Both the position numbers and the translations under genes were made by a program. A stretch of 64,000 nt of DNA, from NCBI GenBank assembly GCA_023935145.1, contig CM043698.1:35176001-35240000 (forward strand), given 5' to 3'. The notes below the pieces were generated by a model that was given only the letters and a program-made list of their open reading frames with translations, searched no databases and had not been told where the DNA came from. Numbering within the stretch: position 1 is the stretch's first letter; every line of letters begins with the position of its first letter. Source of the stretch: Bretschneidera sinensis. Taxonomy: Eukaryota; Streptophyta; Magnoliopsida; Brassicales; Akaniaceae. Below are positions 22,701 to 34,300 of this stretch, one piece after another.

Positions 22701-25700
22701 GTCAATGGATGACAAAGTCCATCTTCTTTCCTTAAATTAGGGTCACTAACTATTCCACTTCACCCACACTTGCCATTTATTCATCCTTGTTTTAAGGCTT
22801 ACTTTAGGCTATGTTTCCTTCCTTGTTTTAAGGATTACTTTAGGCTACGTTTCCTTCCTTGTTTTAAGGAATACCTTTTTCCTTTAACAACCTATATATA
22901 CTCTTAATTGTATTCTCAATAACAAGAACTCAAGTAAGCATTTGTACAATCTCTTTACTCTCTTTAATTCTCACATCTCTTTACTCTCTTAAATTCTAAC
23001 AGTTTCAAGGATGCTAAGTGGGAAAAGATTTTGAATAATGGAGCAGCGTCTAAACAGACAGGAAGAGGAAGACAGTTGGAGGTACTACAGTTTCAAGAGA
23101 TAAGCTTACTGGGAAAACAAGTTCCATTTCAAAATGCAAAATGAAATATTTTCTTGAAAGGCAACGTAAAGATGAATGCCAAATTCTCATATCTGCTCTG
23201 TTCAAGCACGAATGTTCATTGCAGGAAACTTACAGAACTAAAGATTTGCTGTATCTGGCAGCATTACCAGACTCAAGAACCACATTTGTTAATGCAAGCA
23301 ACCAGATAAATTATGAATTATATTTTCGAAACTCACAACATAAATGAATGAATTATGATAGGAGAAAAGTTAGTTGTAACATTTGATTAATTCTTATATT
23401 CATATATTTTAAACTGATATATTAACAATTGTTACGTAATTGACAATAACTAAAATAAAGAAAATCCCCAAATAAAGAAAGTTCAATAAATTACGCATGA
23501 GGATATTTAAGAACAAACTTTTCTTGCAGGGTGCACACTAATGCCTGTTTTCTTCCGTTTGGATGCAGAAGTTTGGCGGTTTAAAGATTTGCGATACCCT
23601 AACACCTCTGGCTTGGAATAGCACTTATGTCCACTAGAGGTATCAATGTAAACCTGCAGCAAAAGAGAAATTAAGATATTTCCACATAAAGAAACAAGTA
23701 TAATTCCTCACAGCTTCTGCAATATATACTAGGTTAAGAAAGTACAGCCAAATTATCCGATGAACCTATTTTTTTCCCTTCTTCTTTTAGCAGCTAAAGC
23801 AATTAATATGAAACATAAAGTGCCTGAGTCACAGGTCATCAACAGATTAAGAAGAAAAAAAAAGGTAGCTAGAAATTTGACATGATTGGCAGAATTTAAC
23901 AAAGTCTCGCCATGGAGTATGAAGTTCACCATAATTACGTGCAACATCATCCCCATAAATTTTATTCCTAACAAGTGACATCCATCAACCCCTCAAATTG
24001 TCCCAAAACCCAGGCCATGCCTTTGGGAAATTTTCTATTTAATAAGATATCACTACTAATTGAATTCAAATGAAGAAAAATTTATCACAGGAAATACTTT
24101 TTTCATGGACCAAAGTCTCCTCTTTAAGTGTTCAAAAAAGGAAAAAGAAAAAAGTGTAAGCACCCATCCTTTATCTTTTAGACACCCATTTGAAGATGAG
24201 AAATCTGTTTTTGTGCATGATAAGATATACCAGAAAACCTTCACTAATAGCTACAATCAGGTCTCTGAAACAAGTGTCACTGTGGATGATTTAAAAGTTC
24301 CATGCAAGTCAATGTACATACAACATGCCAGCTAGCATTCTGAAGACTTGGCTATAATCAATGAATAGCAGCAAACATGGAAGAGTTCCTTCGTGAACCA
24401 GTAGGAGGGATAGTAAAAGGAAAAGTATCTGCCGACTATAGCATTTTCTCAAAGATTGTAAACAGAGAATGGCATAAACAAATGGTACTATCCATCCGCA
24501 AAGAACAGTGAATATATATATTCCATACCTTAACCTTCTTTCCAATAGTTGAATTACTCTTTCCGGTTTTCACCTCCATGATCCAACCATCAGGTAACCA
24601 CTCAGGACGTTCAGTTGTTTTCACTACAAGCTGTGAGAAATAAAAGGTGACCATTAAATAGATTTTTTTTTTTTACTTTTTTAAAAAATAGATGGAGAAA
24701 ACCCAAAAAGAATAGGATGTTCTAAACTTTAAACTCACTTCCTTGCGCTTAGTTTCTGAGTGTTCTTTGGAGTGCCTATTTGTTAGTTGAGGTTCACTCT
24801 TTTGAGCAGTTCCCAATTTAGTACATCGAATAACATCATCCTTGGAGAAGAACTTCTGACCAGTTCCCAAGTTTGTGTAATACTTCAAAATCCAGAATAA
24901 ATATGAGCATGGTAGCGGCTTTACAATCAGGTAACTTGAATTTAAACATCAGGATTTGTCTTGTAAGTAGCTTTGCATAGGAGTTGGGACCCCCTTGGTG
25001 CCCTTTCAATGAACATTTTCTTATAAAAAATCATACTTCAAACTTTCACTGCTCTATTATGTTAACAAATTTAATGGAGAGAAGGGAAGAAAGTCATAAA
25101 TCATTGCTCCAAAATTGTCATAACTCCAGATTTTCTTCTCTCAAACTACTTCTTCTCAAAAACTGAATTAGTGCTAAGTCATCAAACAAAATAGTTCAAC
25201 GAAAATAGATCTAGAAAAGTTTCATCATGCATATGATACATACAGTCAAAAGAGAACCATAACTTTTACAAGTAATATGTGGCAAAGCTTATAACTCACC
25301 TTACCAAATTCTGATTACTTGCATTCTAAGTAATACTCACACTAACCTGCAAATGATAATTCTAATAGTTTTTTTGTACAGTGCATATGCTTGAAAGACA
25401 AATTAAAATGCAAAACACGTGAAGCCTCAATTAGTAGATTTCACACTAAGAAAAATCATTCAAAAGTTTATTTTAAAATGAAAAACTCTTAAGCAACATT
25501 TAAACAAGCTGAGCAAGACAAATGAATCCCAGCGAAGTCACTTGAATGGTTCCCATATAACACTAAATGAATAGGACTGATAACTATTACAAACACTTTG
25601 AAATTGACACAAAAGTGTCCCTAACTAACTGATTCACTTCAGAACTTTGCAAACTGCGCGAGTATATCCAGTATTAAAGCCTTATCCACCTCAATAATCA

Positions 25701-27064
25701 ACTCAATTCAGATGAAAACAACCTCCGTTCAACCTTTTAAACTGCCACCTACCAACATTGTTCATTCTTTTCTTTTCTTTCTTTTTTGAACAACAAAGCA
25801 TCACGTCACAAGGTCGCCTCAATATGCCTCATAACAAACAAAATTGTTTGTCTTCATGCAAATTAATTCCAACACTTAGATATTCACTTGGACATTTAAG
25901 TTATAGTTTCCAAGTCCAAAGGTAGCTTGCTAAACATGTAATAATCGACACAAAAATGAATATCTTCACTTTTCACATTGATCAATTTGCAACCCCCATT
26001 TCCTACTCCAAGCCCTAGCCCCACATGTACTCATCAAAATACAACATTGATTACAATCTCCTAACATTGAACCAATAAATACCTCCACCCCCAAGGAAAA
26101 AAAAACTAAAACCAGCATTTGCATGCAATAATATCGACCAATAAAGCCTTATCCACTTAAACAACTCAAATCAGCTCCACATACCCATGTCCGCTTTATT
26201 TGGAACTGCCACTTGCCAACAAATTTTCTCTTTTCCTTTCCTTGAGTTCTGGGCAACGACAAAACGCTACTAGATCAACTCAATATTCCTCAAAACAAGC
26301 AAAATAGTTTGTCGTGGTCCGAACATAACTCCAACACTTTGATCTATTTCTAGACAATATGCGTATAGTTTCTGAATTCAGAAGTAGCATAACTAAACAT
26401 TCAAGTAACGAACACAACTGGGAATCTTCTTAGTTTTCCAATTCAAACTCCGCTCTAGTTAACATGCAACCCTCATTTCCTCAATGGAGGCCAATTTTTC
26501 ATGCGCCCACAGTCACATAAACATGACATTGACTATATTTTTCTCACATGCAACAAGTGAAATCACAAGATAAACAACTAATAAATGCACGAAAAAACCA
26601 TACAATCATTAACTATCCATTTCACTTCGTCTAGTAACCAACTAAACACCCAAAAATGCAAACTGATCATCAAATTCAGCTACTTTTAATATCTTCGAAA
26701 TCTGCTCTAAACAGCACTTGCAAGAAAACTGCATCTTTCCACAACTAACTGATTGAAAAAAAAAGAAATACTAAAATTTTCCGAGAAGATGATCATGAAA
26801 TTAAACTACATCACCACCAATATCTACAAATTTCACATCAACTAACACGATCCAACAAACCTACCATTTTTTAGCTGAATCATCAAGCCAAAAGAAAAAA
26901 AAATAGCAGCTAAAACACTAAATTGCAACAAGTATAGGTCAAAAAAGAAAATAGTGAAAAGTTAACTCCTGAGGTTTTACCCTAATTTCGCGACCAGTCT
27001 TTTGTACTCTAGTTTGCATAGTCCAACCGGCGGGAAGCCAGTCCGGCGAATCCGCCGCCGCCAT
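13787..27064 (-). CDS. MBD13: Multi-domain methyl-CpG-binding protein, MBD13-like
   Basis: Eight exons: 27064-26981, 24882-24739, 24630-24529, 23653-23519, 17305-17210, 17092-16946, 15947-15884 and 15747-13787. They are in frame throughout and give 910 aa. Three MBD modules are each split across two exons: residues 1-76 ([10 protein letters not shown]...[14 protein letters not shown]), 77-155 ([11 protein letters not shown]...[13 protein letters not shown]) and 156-236 ([11 protein letters not shown]...[21 protein letters not shown]). A 4 x 43-aa repeat follows (271-442). Then come two copies each of an MPRRSSK(R/Q)L basic module and a DPC(L/I)[13 protein letters not shown] module. The family reads CpG methylation in nuclear chromatin; binding by these modules is inferred. 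The donor at 23518 (AAA|GTTTGT) is the least certain splice site. One intron holds a 5.1-kb antisense copia element. The MBD13 name is by resemblance. Confidence 0.85.
15194..15709 (-). repeat. 129-bp x 4 coding minisatellite in the MBD gene
   Basis: Four in-frame units of exactly 129 bp encode 43 aa each, starting EDEAPKQ and ending near KADE(M/I)(V/I)V. Units 1 and 3 carry ISPTAE, while units 2 and 4 carry ISASAE. This A-B-A-B order suggests doubling of a 258-bp dimer. The spacing of the shared gcctcatctt word (15312, 15441, 15570, 15699) confirms the period. Confidence 0.95.
17918..18183 (+). repeat. 5' LTR of copia-1
   Basis: 266 bp, TGTCAATGG...TTCTAACA. A TATA-like ccTATATATACTC word lies near 18073. 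The LTR is followed directly by the primer-binding site. Confidence 0.95.
18184..18195 (+). other. Primer-binding site of copia-1 (initiator tRNA-Met)
   Basis: TGGTATCAAAGC immediately follows the 5' LTR. It matches the usual plant copia primer site TGGTATCAGAGC except for one base, so minus-strand synthesis would be primed by initiator tRNA-Met. Confidence 0.9.
18613..22692 (+). pseudogene. Broken gag-pol polyprotein of copia-1
   Basis: In order: a gag region ([20 protein letters not shown], 18613-19020), two CCHC zinc knuckles ([14 protein letters not shown] and [14 protein letters not shown], about 19315-19410), a protease-like [11 protein letters not shown] (19610), and the integrase pre-domain and core (CRLGHL, then HSDVWGPSP). 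RT follows with [10 protein letters not shown] and YVDDIVITG, then an RNase H region with a [10 protein letters not shown] segment. It ends at TGA 22690-22692. The protease usually reads DSGAS; here the Ser is Leu. Breaks include a frameshift near 19015, stops at 20281 (a TGG position) and 20341, a disrupted stretch at 20830-21140 and a frameshift near 21575. Both Asp of the RT YVDD motif are intact. Confidence 0.9.
22700..23001 (+). repeat. 3' LTR of copia-1
   Basis: 302 bp. It matches the 5' LTR but carries an extra tandem copy of about 36 bp containing ttactttaggcta(t/c)gtttcc (22799-22870 region), which accounts for the length difference. It ends TTCTAACA before the GTTTC target repeat. 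Confidence 0.95.
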
Positions 27065-27255
27065 TCTCGCCAGGAGATGACGCGACGGGTAGAAAATTGC
27101 TGGAATCTGATTGTTCTCTGCTAAACAACTCTCTCTCTATCTCTATCTGGTTTTTGGGCTCTGAGCTTTTGCTTAGCTTGTTCTCTCTCTCTTTAAGAAT
27201 GAAACGGAAGTAAAATGGCAACAGCAAAAAGAGACTATACTGTGGACTTTGAGAG

Positions 27256-27263
27256 CCACGTGG
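27256..27263. promoter_or_regulatory. G-box (CCACGTGG) upstream of the MBD gene
   Basis: A perfect palindromic CCACGTGG lies about 190 bp upstream of the MBD ATG, within the probable leader or core promoter. Such sites bind bHLH or bZIP factors; use here is inferred. GA-rich runs (agagagag) lie between it and the ATG. Confidence 0.4.
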
Positions 27264-27407
27264 TTGCTCACAGATTTGGGTTTGAGATTCTCTCTCGAGA
27301 GGCAGTAAAAATGAGTCAAGCAAGTAAGGATTTTTGTTCGGGAGATTCTCATTGAAAGTTATGTGGTCCCCCAACGGACCAAGCTGAGTTTGCAAGTGAA
27401 TTTGCTC

Positions 27408-27414
27408 TTTATAT
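27408..27414 (-). promoter_or_regulatory. Possible TATA box of the MBD gene
   Basis: On the minus strand AAATATAAAGAGC lies about 345 bp upstream of the ATG at 27064. A start near 27380 would give a GA-rich leader of about 315 bases, common for plant housekeeping-type genes. Confidence 0.4.
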
Positions 27415-27419
27415 TTTTC

Positions 27420-28250
27420 ATTTTTGCTTTCGAGCAGAAATTATGTTGACTCTCAAGTTGACATGAATTTTACATAAAAGGTAATCTTTATAACATGTTA
27501 GATTTTTTAATTTTCGCATAAAAGAATCGGATTTGATTTCTTTCATTAAAATATTTAAAAACAATATTTTAGATACTAATACAATTATTGACTTTCAATC
27601 ATTAAACAATATTTAAAATAACTCGAATATATTTTATATTTGGACTTTCAAAATCAATTACGATATTTTTGTCATAAGATGGAGTTCATTGTTTATTGAG
27701 CATACCAAAGTTGATTCATGATATTTATTTTCTTTTCAAATTATTTTCGCAAATTGATGTAAAAAAGTTTATCAAAGTAATATTTTCATCTTTATGTTCA
27801 GTATTTATATATTAAAAATAAATAAAATTAAAAAAAATAAGTAATATTTGCTCATATTCTGGGTTATTATGAATATGAGCATAAAAATAAGATCCGTTAG
27901 AAAACGAGCATTTTTTACCCGTTGATTTGTTACTAAAAAGACTTGATTCGTATCCAGTTCATATAACTTTTTCTCACTTAAATAGGAGAATTTTTAACAA
28001 AACTCGTGTTTAATTCGTTATCCGTCCACTAAAATACGAGTATAAACATGAAAATTAAAACTGTTAAAAAACAAATATTTTTAACTTGTACCGATTAATC
28101 CGTTACTAGACCTGACCTACCCTATTTCAAACCACAACATTCACAAAAATTTTCAAAGATGGAGGGGTATTTTCGGAAAATTACTCTCTTTTCTTGGGCG
28201 GTTATTCTCGTTTTACTTATTTACCAACAAGGACCTCCTTCAACGTATTT
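27420..28250. other. Divergent intergenic region between MBD gene and TFIIE-beta pseudogene
   Basis: AT-rich and with no gene seen. The GC content rises at about 28180-28350, where a transcribed leader of the neighbouring TFIIE-beta locus may begin (caaggagaaaacagaagag, then a pyrimidine-rich ctctctttccctcg). No coding frame there is recognisable. Confidence 0.5.
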
Positions 28251-28608
28251 ATATTTACAATTTTGCAAGGAGAAAACAGAAGAGAAGGAGCAAAGAGCGA
28301 GACAAGCTCTCTCCACGACACCACAAAACAGAGGTCCTCTCTTTCCCTCGCTTTAATCTGAATCTTTGACCCACTAATTTATATACCCAATTTTAGATTC
28401 GGTTCCTTTCTTTATATATATGGTTTCTTTTCCTGTAGATAATTTCTGTTGAAATTAATAAACAAAAACCCTCTGATCTTGCGGAAAATCAATCGAGACT
28501 AATCATCTGAATTTAGAGTGACTAATTACGCTAGTTAGGAAACTCAGGGGAAGCAAGAAAAGACATGGTCGACAATACTTATTGTTTCACTGATCAATAG
28601 ATTCAATA

Positions 28609-28852
28609 CTCTCTCAATCCCATATTATTATTCCACTTTTCCTTTTAGGATGTCCAAAATATTGTAATGAATAATACATTTTACTTTTCCAGTATATCCT
28701 TGTCACATGAATGTTTACACAACCACCAAGACAAAAAAAGGTTTACTCCTTAAGGGTAACAATGAAATTGCATTTTATAGTCAAATGGTTTAAATGTATT
28801 TATCTTAGTTTCCTAAAAACAAGAGGGTTCTAATAATATGGGACCGAGGAAG
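28609..28852. mobile_element. Stowaway-like MITE (Tc1/mariner superfamily)
   Basis: A 244-bp non-coding element has terminal inverted repeats CTCTCTCAATCCCATATTAT at the left and, as reverse complement of the right end, CTTCCTCGGTCCCATATTAT. A TA dinucleotide flanks both ends (28607-28608 and 28853-28854). The ends resemble the Stowaway consensus CTCCCTCCGTCCC. It has no coding capacity and lies upstream of the TFIIE-beta exons, possibly within the leader or first intron. Confidence 0.85.
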
Positions 28853-29424
28853 TATGATTATTGATTAGTATGTGTTTTCTTAGATAGAACATGTGCAGTA
28901 ATTTTGAATTTATATGATTATTTGACAAATATGATTAAGGATCAGTGTTATTTGCACAGTTTCAACTAAAACTCTAGCATTAGCCTATGATTAGGCATGC
29001 TTATCACGCACATAAGCATAGCCCTAGTTTGAAATTAGCATAGAGTTTTGGTTCCATCGTTATTAGAATATTACCTTTTTTTTATAAAAAAAAATCACTA
29101 GAGGAGATAATTTACGTGTTTGTTGTTTATAGTAAATGTTAGTAATTGGCATTTACATGTTTATATATGGAGTAGTAAATTTTTCTACATATTTACAGTG
29201 AATTTTACATGTTTATATTTTTTTTTTTTTAATTGTTATGCACTCAGTTTGATGTTCATCGCTTTCTTTTTATTGTTTCTTAGTTGCAAAGGCATAAACG
29301 TGTTTTACTTTTTGAAGTGAATGAGTAGACATTCAGTTATGCAGATGACCAAATTCTTTTGGTCTCATACTGCAGAGTTTTTTTTTTTTTTTTTTGCATT
29401 CTTGTTGATGTGTTTTGTTTTGTA
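28853..29424. other. Non-coding stretch ahead of the TFIIE-beta exons
   Basis: AT-rich sequence with long T runs (for example near 29217 and 29380) and a pyrimidine-rich stretch ending ttttgtag at 29424 that could be a splice acceptor. It may be the 5' intron of the TFIIE-beta locus. No gene is seen. Confidence 0.4.
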
Positions 29425-31083
29425 GCATTGAGAATTCCGAGGATAGGGTAAAGATTTAGAGGTGCAGGTGGCACTGTAAGCAATATTAGTAGATTCCATA
29501 AGCAGTAAGAGAAGTGCCAGTCAAAGGTCTTCTCCAGCATTGGAGCCAGAGCAGGATCAACTAAGACAATGACACCAAAATCCACACCTGTACCTCCATC
29601 ACCTTCCGTCAATTGAAGAACTGCTGCTCCCGCTCTCAAATTCTCTAATGACACTGAGCGACTTCAGTCCATCAACAGCATTCGGGAAGCCCCTACAGGA
29701 GCTCAGATCAAGCGTGTCATATATAGACCTGCTGCTAAAGGTTCACACCAAACTGCCCTCTAGTTTGGCCCTTTTTAGTGCTAATAATTACTATAAATTA
29801 ATTAAAATTTTGATATGTTTGGGATGCTATTGAAGATTGAAAGAGCAAACCACTGACAACATTGCTGTCTATGGTTTGGTTAATTTGCTAGGGCATACCG
29901 TCACATCTGGTCTTAATTTGAAACAATCTTAAGTTCTGGCTGCACCAGTTGTTAATAAAAATGGAAGCTTATTATTTGGTTGAAGAATCTTTTTTTTCCT
30001 TTAATGAAGATTGAATCCATTGCTGGAGTAGGATCAAGTGGAGCTGATTTCATTTTACCTTTTACTACTAATCTTTTATTAGATAAGCATCAAAAGACAA
30101 GTTGATTGTTGTTGCCCTTTTCTCCTAAGCATTCAAATTAGTTTGAAATAAATTTAGTAATTGAATCACAAAAGAAAGATCTAATAGATTGGTGAACTTT
30201 TACCAAAAAGAGGAAAGAGATTGATGAATGAAAAATGGGGTGGAATAAGGTTATGTTATGCCGAAAAGATACTTTTTTAGGAGCAAAACAAAGCTGATAA
30301 ATGTCTTAAATGCAGATGTAATGGCCATGATTATTTGGACTGGAGATAAGGTAGAATTCTTCCTGGGGTTATTTGAAGATTTTAAGTAAAGCTAGGAATA
30401 TGCATAATTGATTACCATGTCTATATTTGCTGTTTATTTTCTTTCATCTTTATTTAGAATGCTTACTTAAAAGCTTAAAGATTCGGAATGTTGAAATATT
30501 TTTTAACCTGTCTTCTATTAGTTTAGCAGTGAAAACTTTCAGAAAACTTGAAGTGTCTACTGCTAACCTTTCTGAGGGTAGTGTTGTTTGAGGAACTGAG
30601 GGTCGGGCTGATTGACATTTCTCATTTTCTATAATATTTATAATGTAGCTTTTTTTTTCAGGTCAAGTTGGGCGAGTTCAGATTCGACGGTTGTTCTTTA
30701 GTTGAAGTGTTTTAAGATAATTCAAGGGGGAAAAAGGACCAATTACAATTGCCATAGCCTATGTGGGCTGCTTCAGGTTGAAAGTTGGAGGGGTTCTTTT
30801 CCATTTTGGGATGTTTTTAGGATACTCTCTTGGTGAAGCTCAGGTGTTGTGTAATGTTATTGGTGTTTAGGTGTTTTGTGAATAATCAATTGTTTTTTTC
30901 CCTCCTGGGAATGTGGTGATTTGCACGATGTGTTACGTAGAATGGTGCCGTTAATTGCTATTCTACTGATGTCCCTAAACAGTTACAAGGACCAGTTACC
31001 TTCACTGTAGTGTGTTGATTCTTTGCCATAGAAAACTACCGTTGTTGATATTATGGCAGACCCTGTGATATCATCATAATAGA

Positions 31084-31299
31084 TGTTGAATTTAAGAGAG
31101 GAAGTGAGACAATACAAAGAGAAGAATTGTATTGAATGGTGTGATTTACTTACAAAGGGAGCTATCCTATTTATATAAGCTAATAGGAGAAGTAAAGCTA
31201 TACACAACCAATGTGGGATTATCTTATTTATACAAGCTAATAGGAGAAGCAAAGCTATACACAACCAATGTGGGACTAAGCCCATATAATACATTAACA
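31084..31299 (-). repeat. 3' LTR of copia-2
   Basis: 216 bp, on the minus strand TGTTAATG...TTCAACA. An internal near-repeat of about 65 bp (aagctaataggagaag and caaccaatgtgggatt/act occur twice) gives the LTR a partly duplicated look. Confidence 0.95.
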
Positions 31300-31312
31300 T
31301 CCCCCCTCAAAC
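31300..31312 (-). other. Polypurine tract of copia-2
   Basis: Minus-strand GTTTGAGGGGGGA directly abuts the 3' LTR, the expected plus-strand priming site. Copia-1 has a very similar tract, which suggests the two elements are related. Confidence 0.85.
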
Positions 31313-34300
31313 TCAAGGCGGTAAGTGGGAGGTGAACTTGAGTTTGGAAACCAGAGAGTGAAAGCGTCCGGGTGGATGAGCCTTAGTGAAAATGTCAGCT
31401 GTCTGATCGGCTGAACTGACGGATTGTAGACGAACCGTATTCTGGAGAATGTGATCACGGATGAAGTGGATATCATTCTCGATGTGTTTTGTACGCTCGT
31501 GGAAGACATCATTGTGAGCGATCTGAATAGCACTCCTGTTGTCACAGTGTAGGATAGTGGCAGCAGGAGAAGAGATACCCATGTCAGCGAGTAGCCATCG
31601 AAGCCAGAGAAGTTCTTGAGTTGCATCAGCCATGGCACGATATTCAGCTTCGGTACTGGAGCGAGCAACCACAGTTTGTTTCTTACTACGCCAGGAAATG
31701 AGAGAATTGCCCAAAAAGAAACAGTAACCAGTGGTTGAACGTCTGTCGGTGGGGTCTCCGGCCCAATCGGCATCAGAATAGGCTTGTAAAACGGGGGCAG
31801 ACTGTGCTGAGAAATGAAGCCCATGAAATAAAGTACCCTTGACGTACCTAAGAATGCGAAGAACAGTCGAGTAATGGGTGGTCCGAGGAGCGGACAAGAA
31901 CCGACTGACCTGATGAACGGCATAGGCAATGTCAGGGCGAGTGACAGTAAGATATACAAGACTTCCAACCAGTTGACGATATAGAGTGGCATCCTGAAGA
32001 GGTGAACCATCGAGTGGGGTAAGTCTGACATTCGGCTCGAGAGGAGTAGTGGCAGTGGTTGAGTCAGTGATCCCAGCCTTGGAAAGGAGGTCCGAGGCGT
32101 ATTTGGCCTGAGAGAGAAAAAATCCATCAGAATTAGATGAGATTTCGAGGCCAAGAAAATAGGTGAGCACGCCAAGATCTTTCATCTCGAATTGGCCACT
32201 GAGAAACTTTTTGAGTTCAGAAATACCATGTGGATCATCTCCAGTAATAACCATATCATCCACGTACAGTAAAAGAAGGATAATACCGTTGGCAGTATGG
32301 CGGATAAACAGAGCCGAATCATGAGCACTCGGTGTGAACCCAAACTGATGAATGGTAGTGCTGAATTTGGCAAATCAGGCACGTGGAGCTTGTTTTAAAC
32401 CATATAAGGCACGACGAAAGCGACAAACTTTGTTTCGAGTGGCATCCAAGCCAGGAGGTGTATGCATATAGACTTCCTCAAGAAGTTCCCCATTCAGAAA
32501 CGCATTTTTGACATCCATTTGAAATAGAGTCCATCTTCGAATGGCGGCGACAGCAATGAGTGTACGGACAGATGTGAGCCTCGCCACTGGAGCAAATGTC
32601 TCTTCATAGTCAATGCCATATTCCTGAGCAAATCCCTTGGCAACAAGTCGGGCTTTATATCGTTCAATAGAGCCATCAGAAAGTGTCTTGATCTTAAACA
32701 CCCATTTGCACCCAATAGGAGTTTTTCCAGCGGGTAGATCAACAATATCCCATGTATGAGTTTTAGCTAAGGCCTGAAGTTCTTCATCCATTGCTTTCTG
32801 CCAAAGAGGATTAGTACTAGCCTCCTTATAGGATTGAGGCTCATGCAGATGAAGTATAGTGGAAAAACAATGATAATCACAATGGTAATCAGCAAGATGA
32901 GAAGGGGGGTGAGTTACCCTGGTAGATCTGCGGGGGTGATCTGGAGGATGGCTCTCAGAGGGAGTCGGTGCAGACTCATCAGACATAGGAATATCCTCGG
33001 GCACGACCGATTGAGTCAGAGAGGTGAGGTCAGCTGATGGTTCTGGAGCTGGAACTGGGTCTGGGTCTGGGTCTGGAGAGGTAGGATCAACTGGTGGTTC
33101 TGGAATGGAAGGGGTGATATCAGCTGGTGATTCGGAGGTGGACTCAACAGTACCTGAAACTGGATTCTCAGGAAATAACTTAATAGATGGATCAGTAAAG
33201 AATCTGGAGTTAGTGATGGTTGATATGTCAAATGACCGTAAGGAAGAGAACATTTGATGTTCCCAAAAAATAACATGACGAGAGATACGAAGAGTTTTAG
33301 AAATAGGATCCCAGCATCGATACCCCTTATGTTCAATACCATATCCAATGAAACAACATAGATGAGCCCTTGGTTGTAATTTGTTGTGTTCATGTGGTTT
33401 GAGAAGAACAAAACAAGCGCAACCAAAGACTCTGAGGTTAGAGTAATCAGGAGGTTTACCGAAAAGGCGCTCGAATGGAGATTGATTTTGGATTGTAGTG
33501 GAAGGGACACGATTGATTGTGTATACTGCGGTGAATGCAGCATCACCCCAGAAACGTTCAGGACATGATGACGAAATGAGTAGAGCACGAACGGTGTCAA
33601 GAATATGTCGATGTTTGCGTTCAGCTCGTCCATTTTGTTGGGAGGTTCCAGGGCACGAGCGGTGGGGGAGCGTGCCATTTTTGTGAAGTAGGTTTAGAAA
33701 AGCACGGTCTTTATATTCCATTGCATTATCTGAATGAAAAATTTTGATATTCCGAGAGAATTGAGTTTGAACCATAGAAGAAAAATCAGAATATATTTGA
33801 AAGAGTTCAGATCTGCTTTTCATAAGAAACAACCAAGTATAACGAGAATAGTCGTCCACAAATATAACAAAATAACGAGCACCACCCATTGATGCATGAG
33901 GAGAAGGCCCCCAAACGTCAGAATGTACTAAATCAAAAGGTGCAAGGGAAACGGACTGACTCTCATTAAAAGGTAAAGCTGATTGTTTTGCAAGTTGACA
34001 ATGAATACAATGAAAAGACTCATGCTGAAGTGAACCTAACTGACCACTAGAAATAAGAGAACGTAGAGGGCTAGATGAAGTATGACCTAACCGAGAGTGC
34101 CACAATTCCACAGGTGAGAGTGCTGGGATGGATGCGGCTGATTGATTTGGTGATGGTGAGGATGGGACTTGGAGATGAGTGAGCTCAAAGAGGCGTCCAA
34201 CTTTACGGCCGGTTCCAAGGAGTTTTCCTGTCTGAGGGTCCTGCACACGACAACCAGTAGAAGAAAAATGCACATCAAGTCCAAGATCACATAGTTGTCC

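Larger units (their letters stand above)
17918..23001 (+). mobile_element. Ty1/copia retrotransposon in an MBD-gene intron (copia-1)
   Basis: A full-length insertion of 5084 bp is bounded by LTRs starting TGTCAATGGATG and ending TTCTAACA, with a perfect 5-bp target duplication GTTTC (17913-17917 and 23002-23006). The primer site (18184) and a polypurine tract (gaggggggc, 22691-22699) are next to the LTRs. It lies antisense to the MBD gene, between its fourth and fifth exons. Gag-like, zinc-knuckle, protease, integrase, RT and RNase H regions occur in copia order, but the frame is broken many times. The LTRs differ at about ten positions by eye plus one duplication, so the insertion is not recent. 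Confidence 0.95.

Noticed and set aside
23002..23345. Extra exon or small gene right of copia-1
   Set aside because: The open frame at 23141-23347 has no resemblance to MBD proteins or other families, and the region lies inside the interrupted MBD intron.
29337..29654. 105-aa minus-strand frame as a gene
   Set aside because: It is the antisense of the TFIIE-beta pseudogene's first exon, whose plus-strand translation shows the family motifs.
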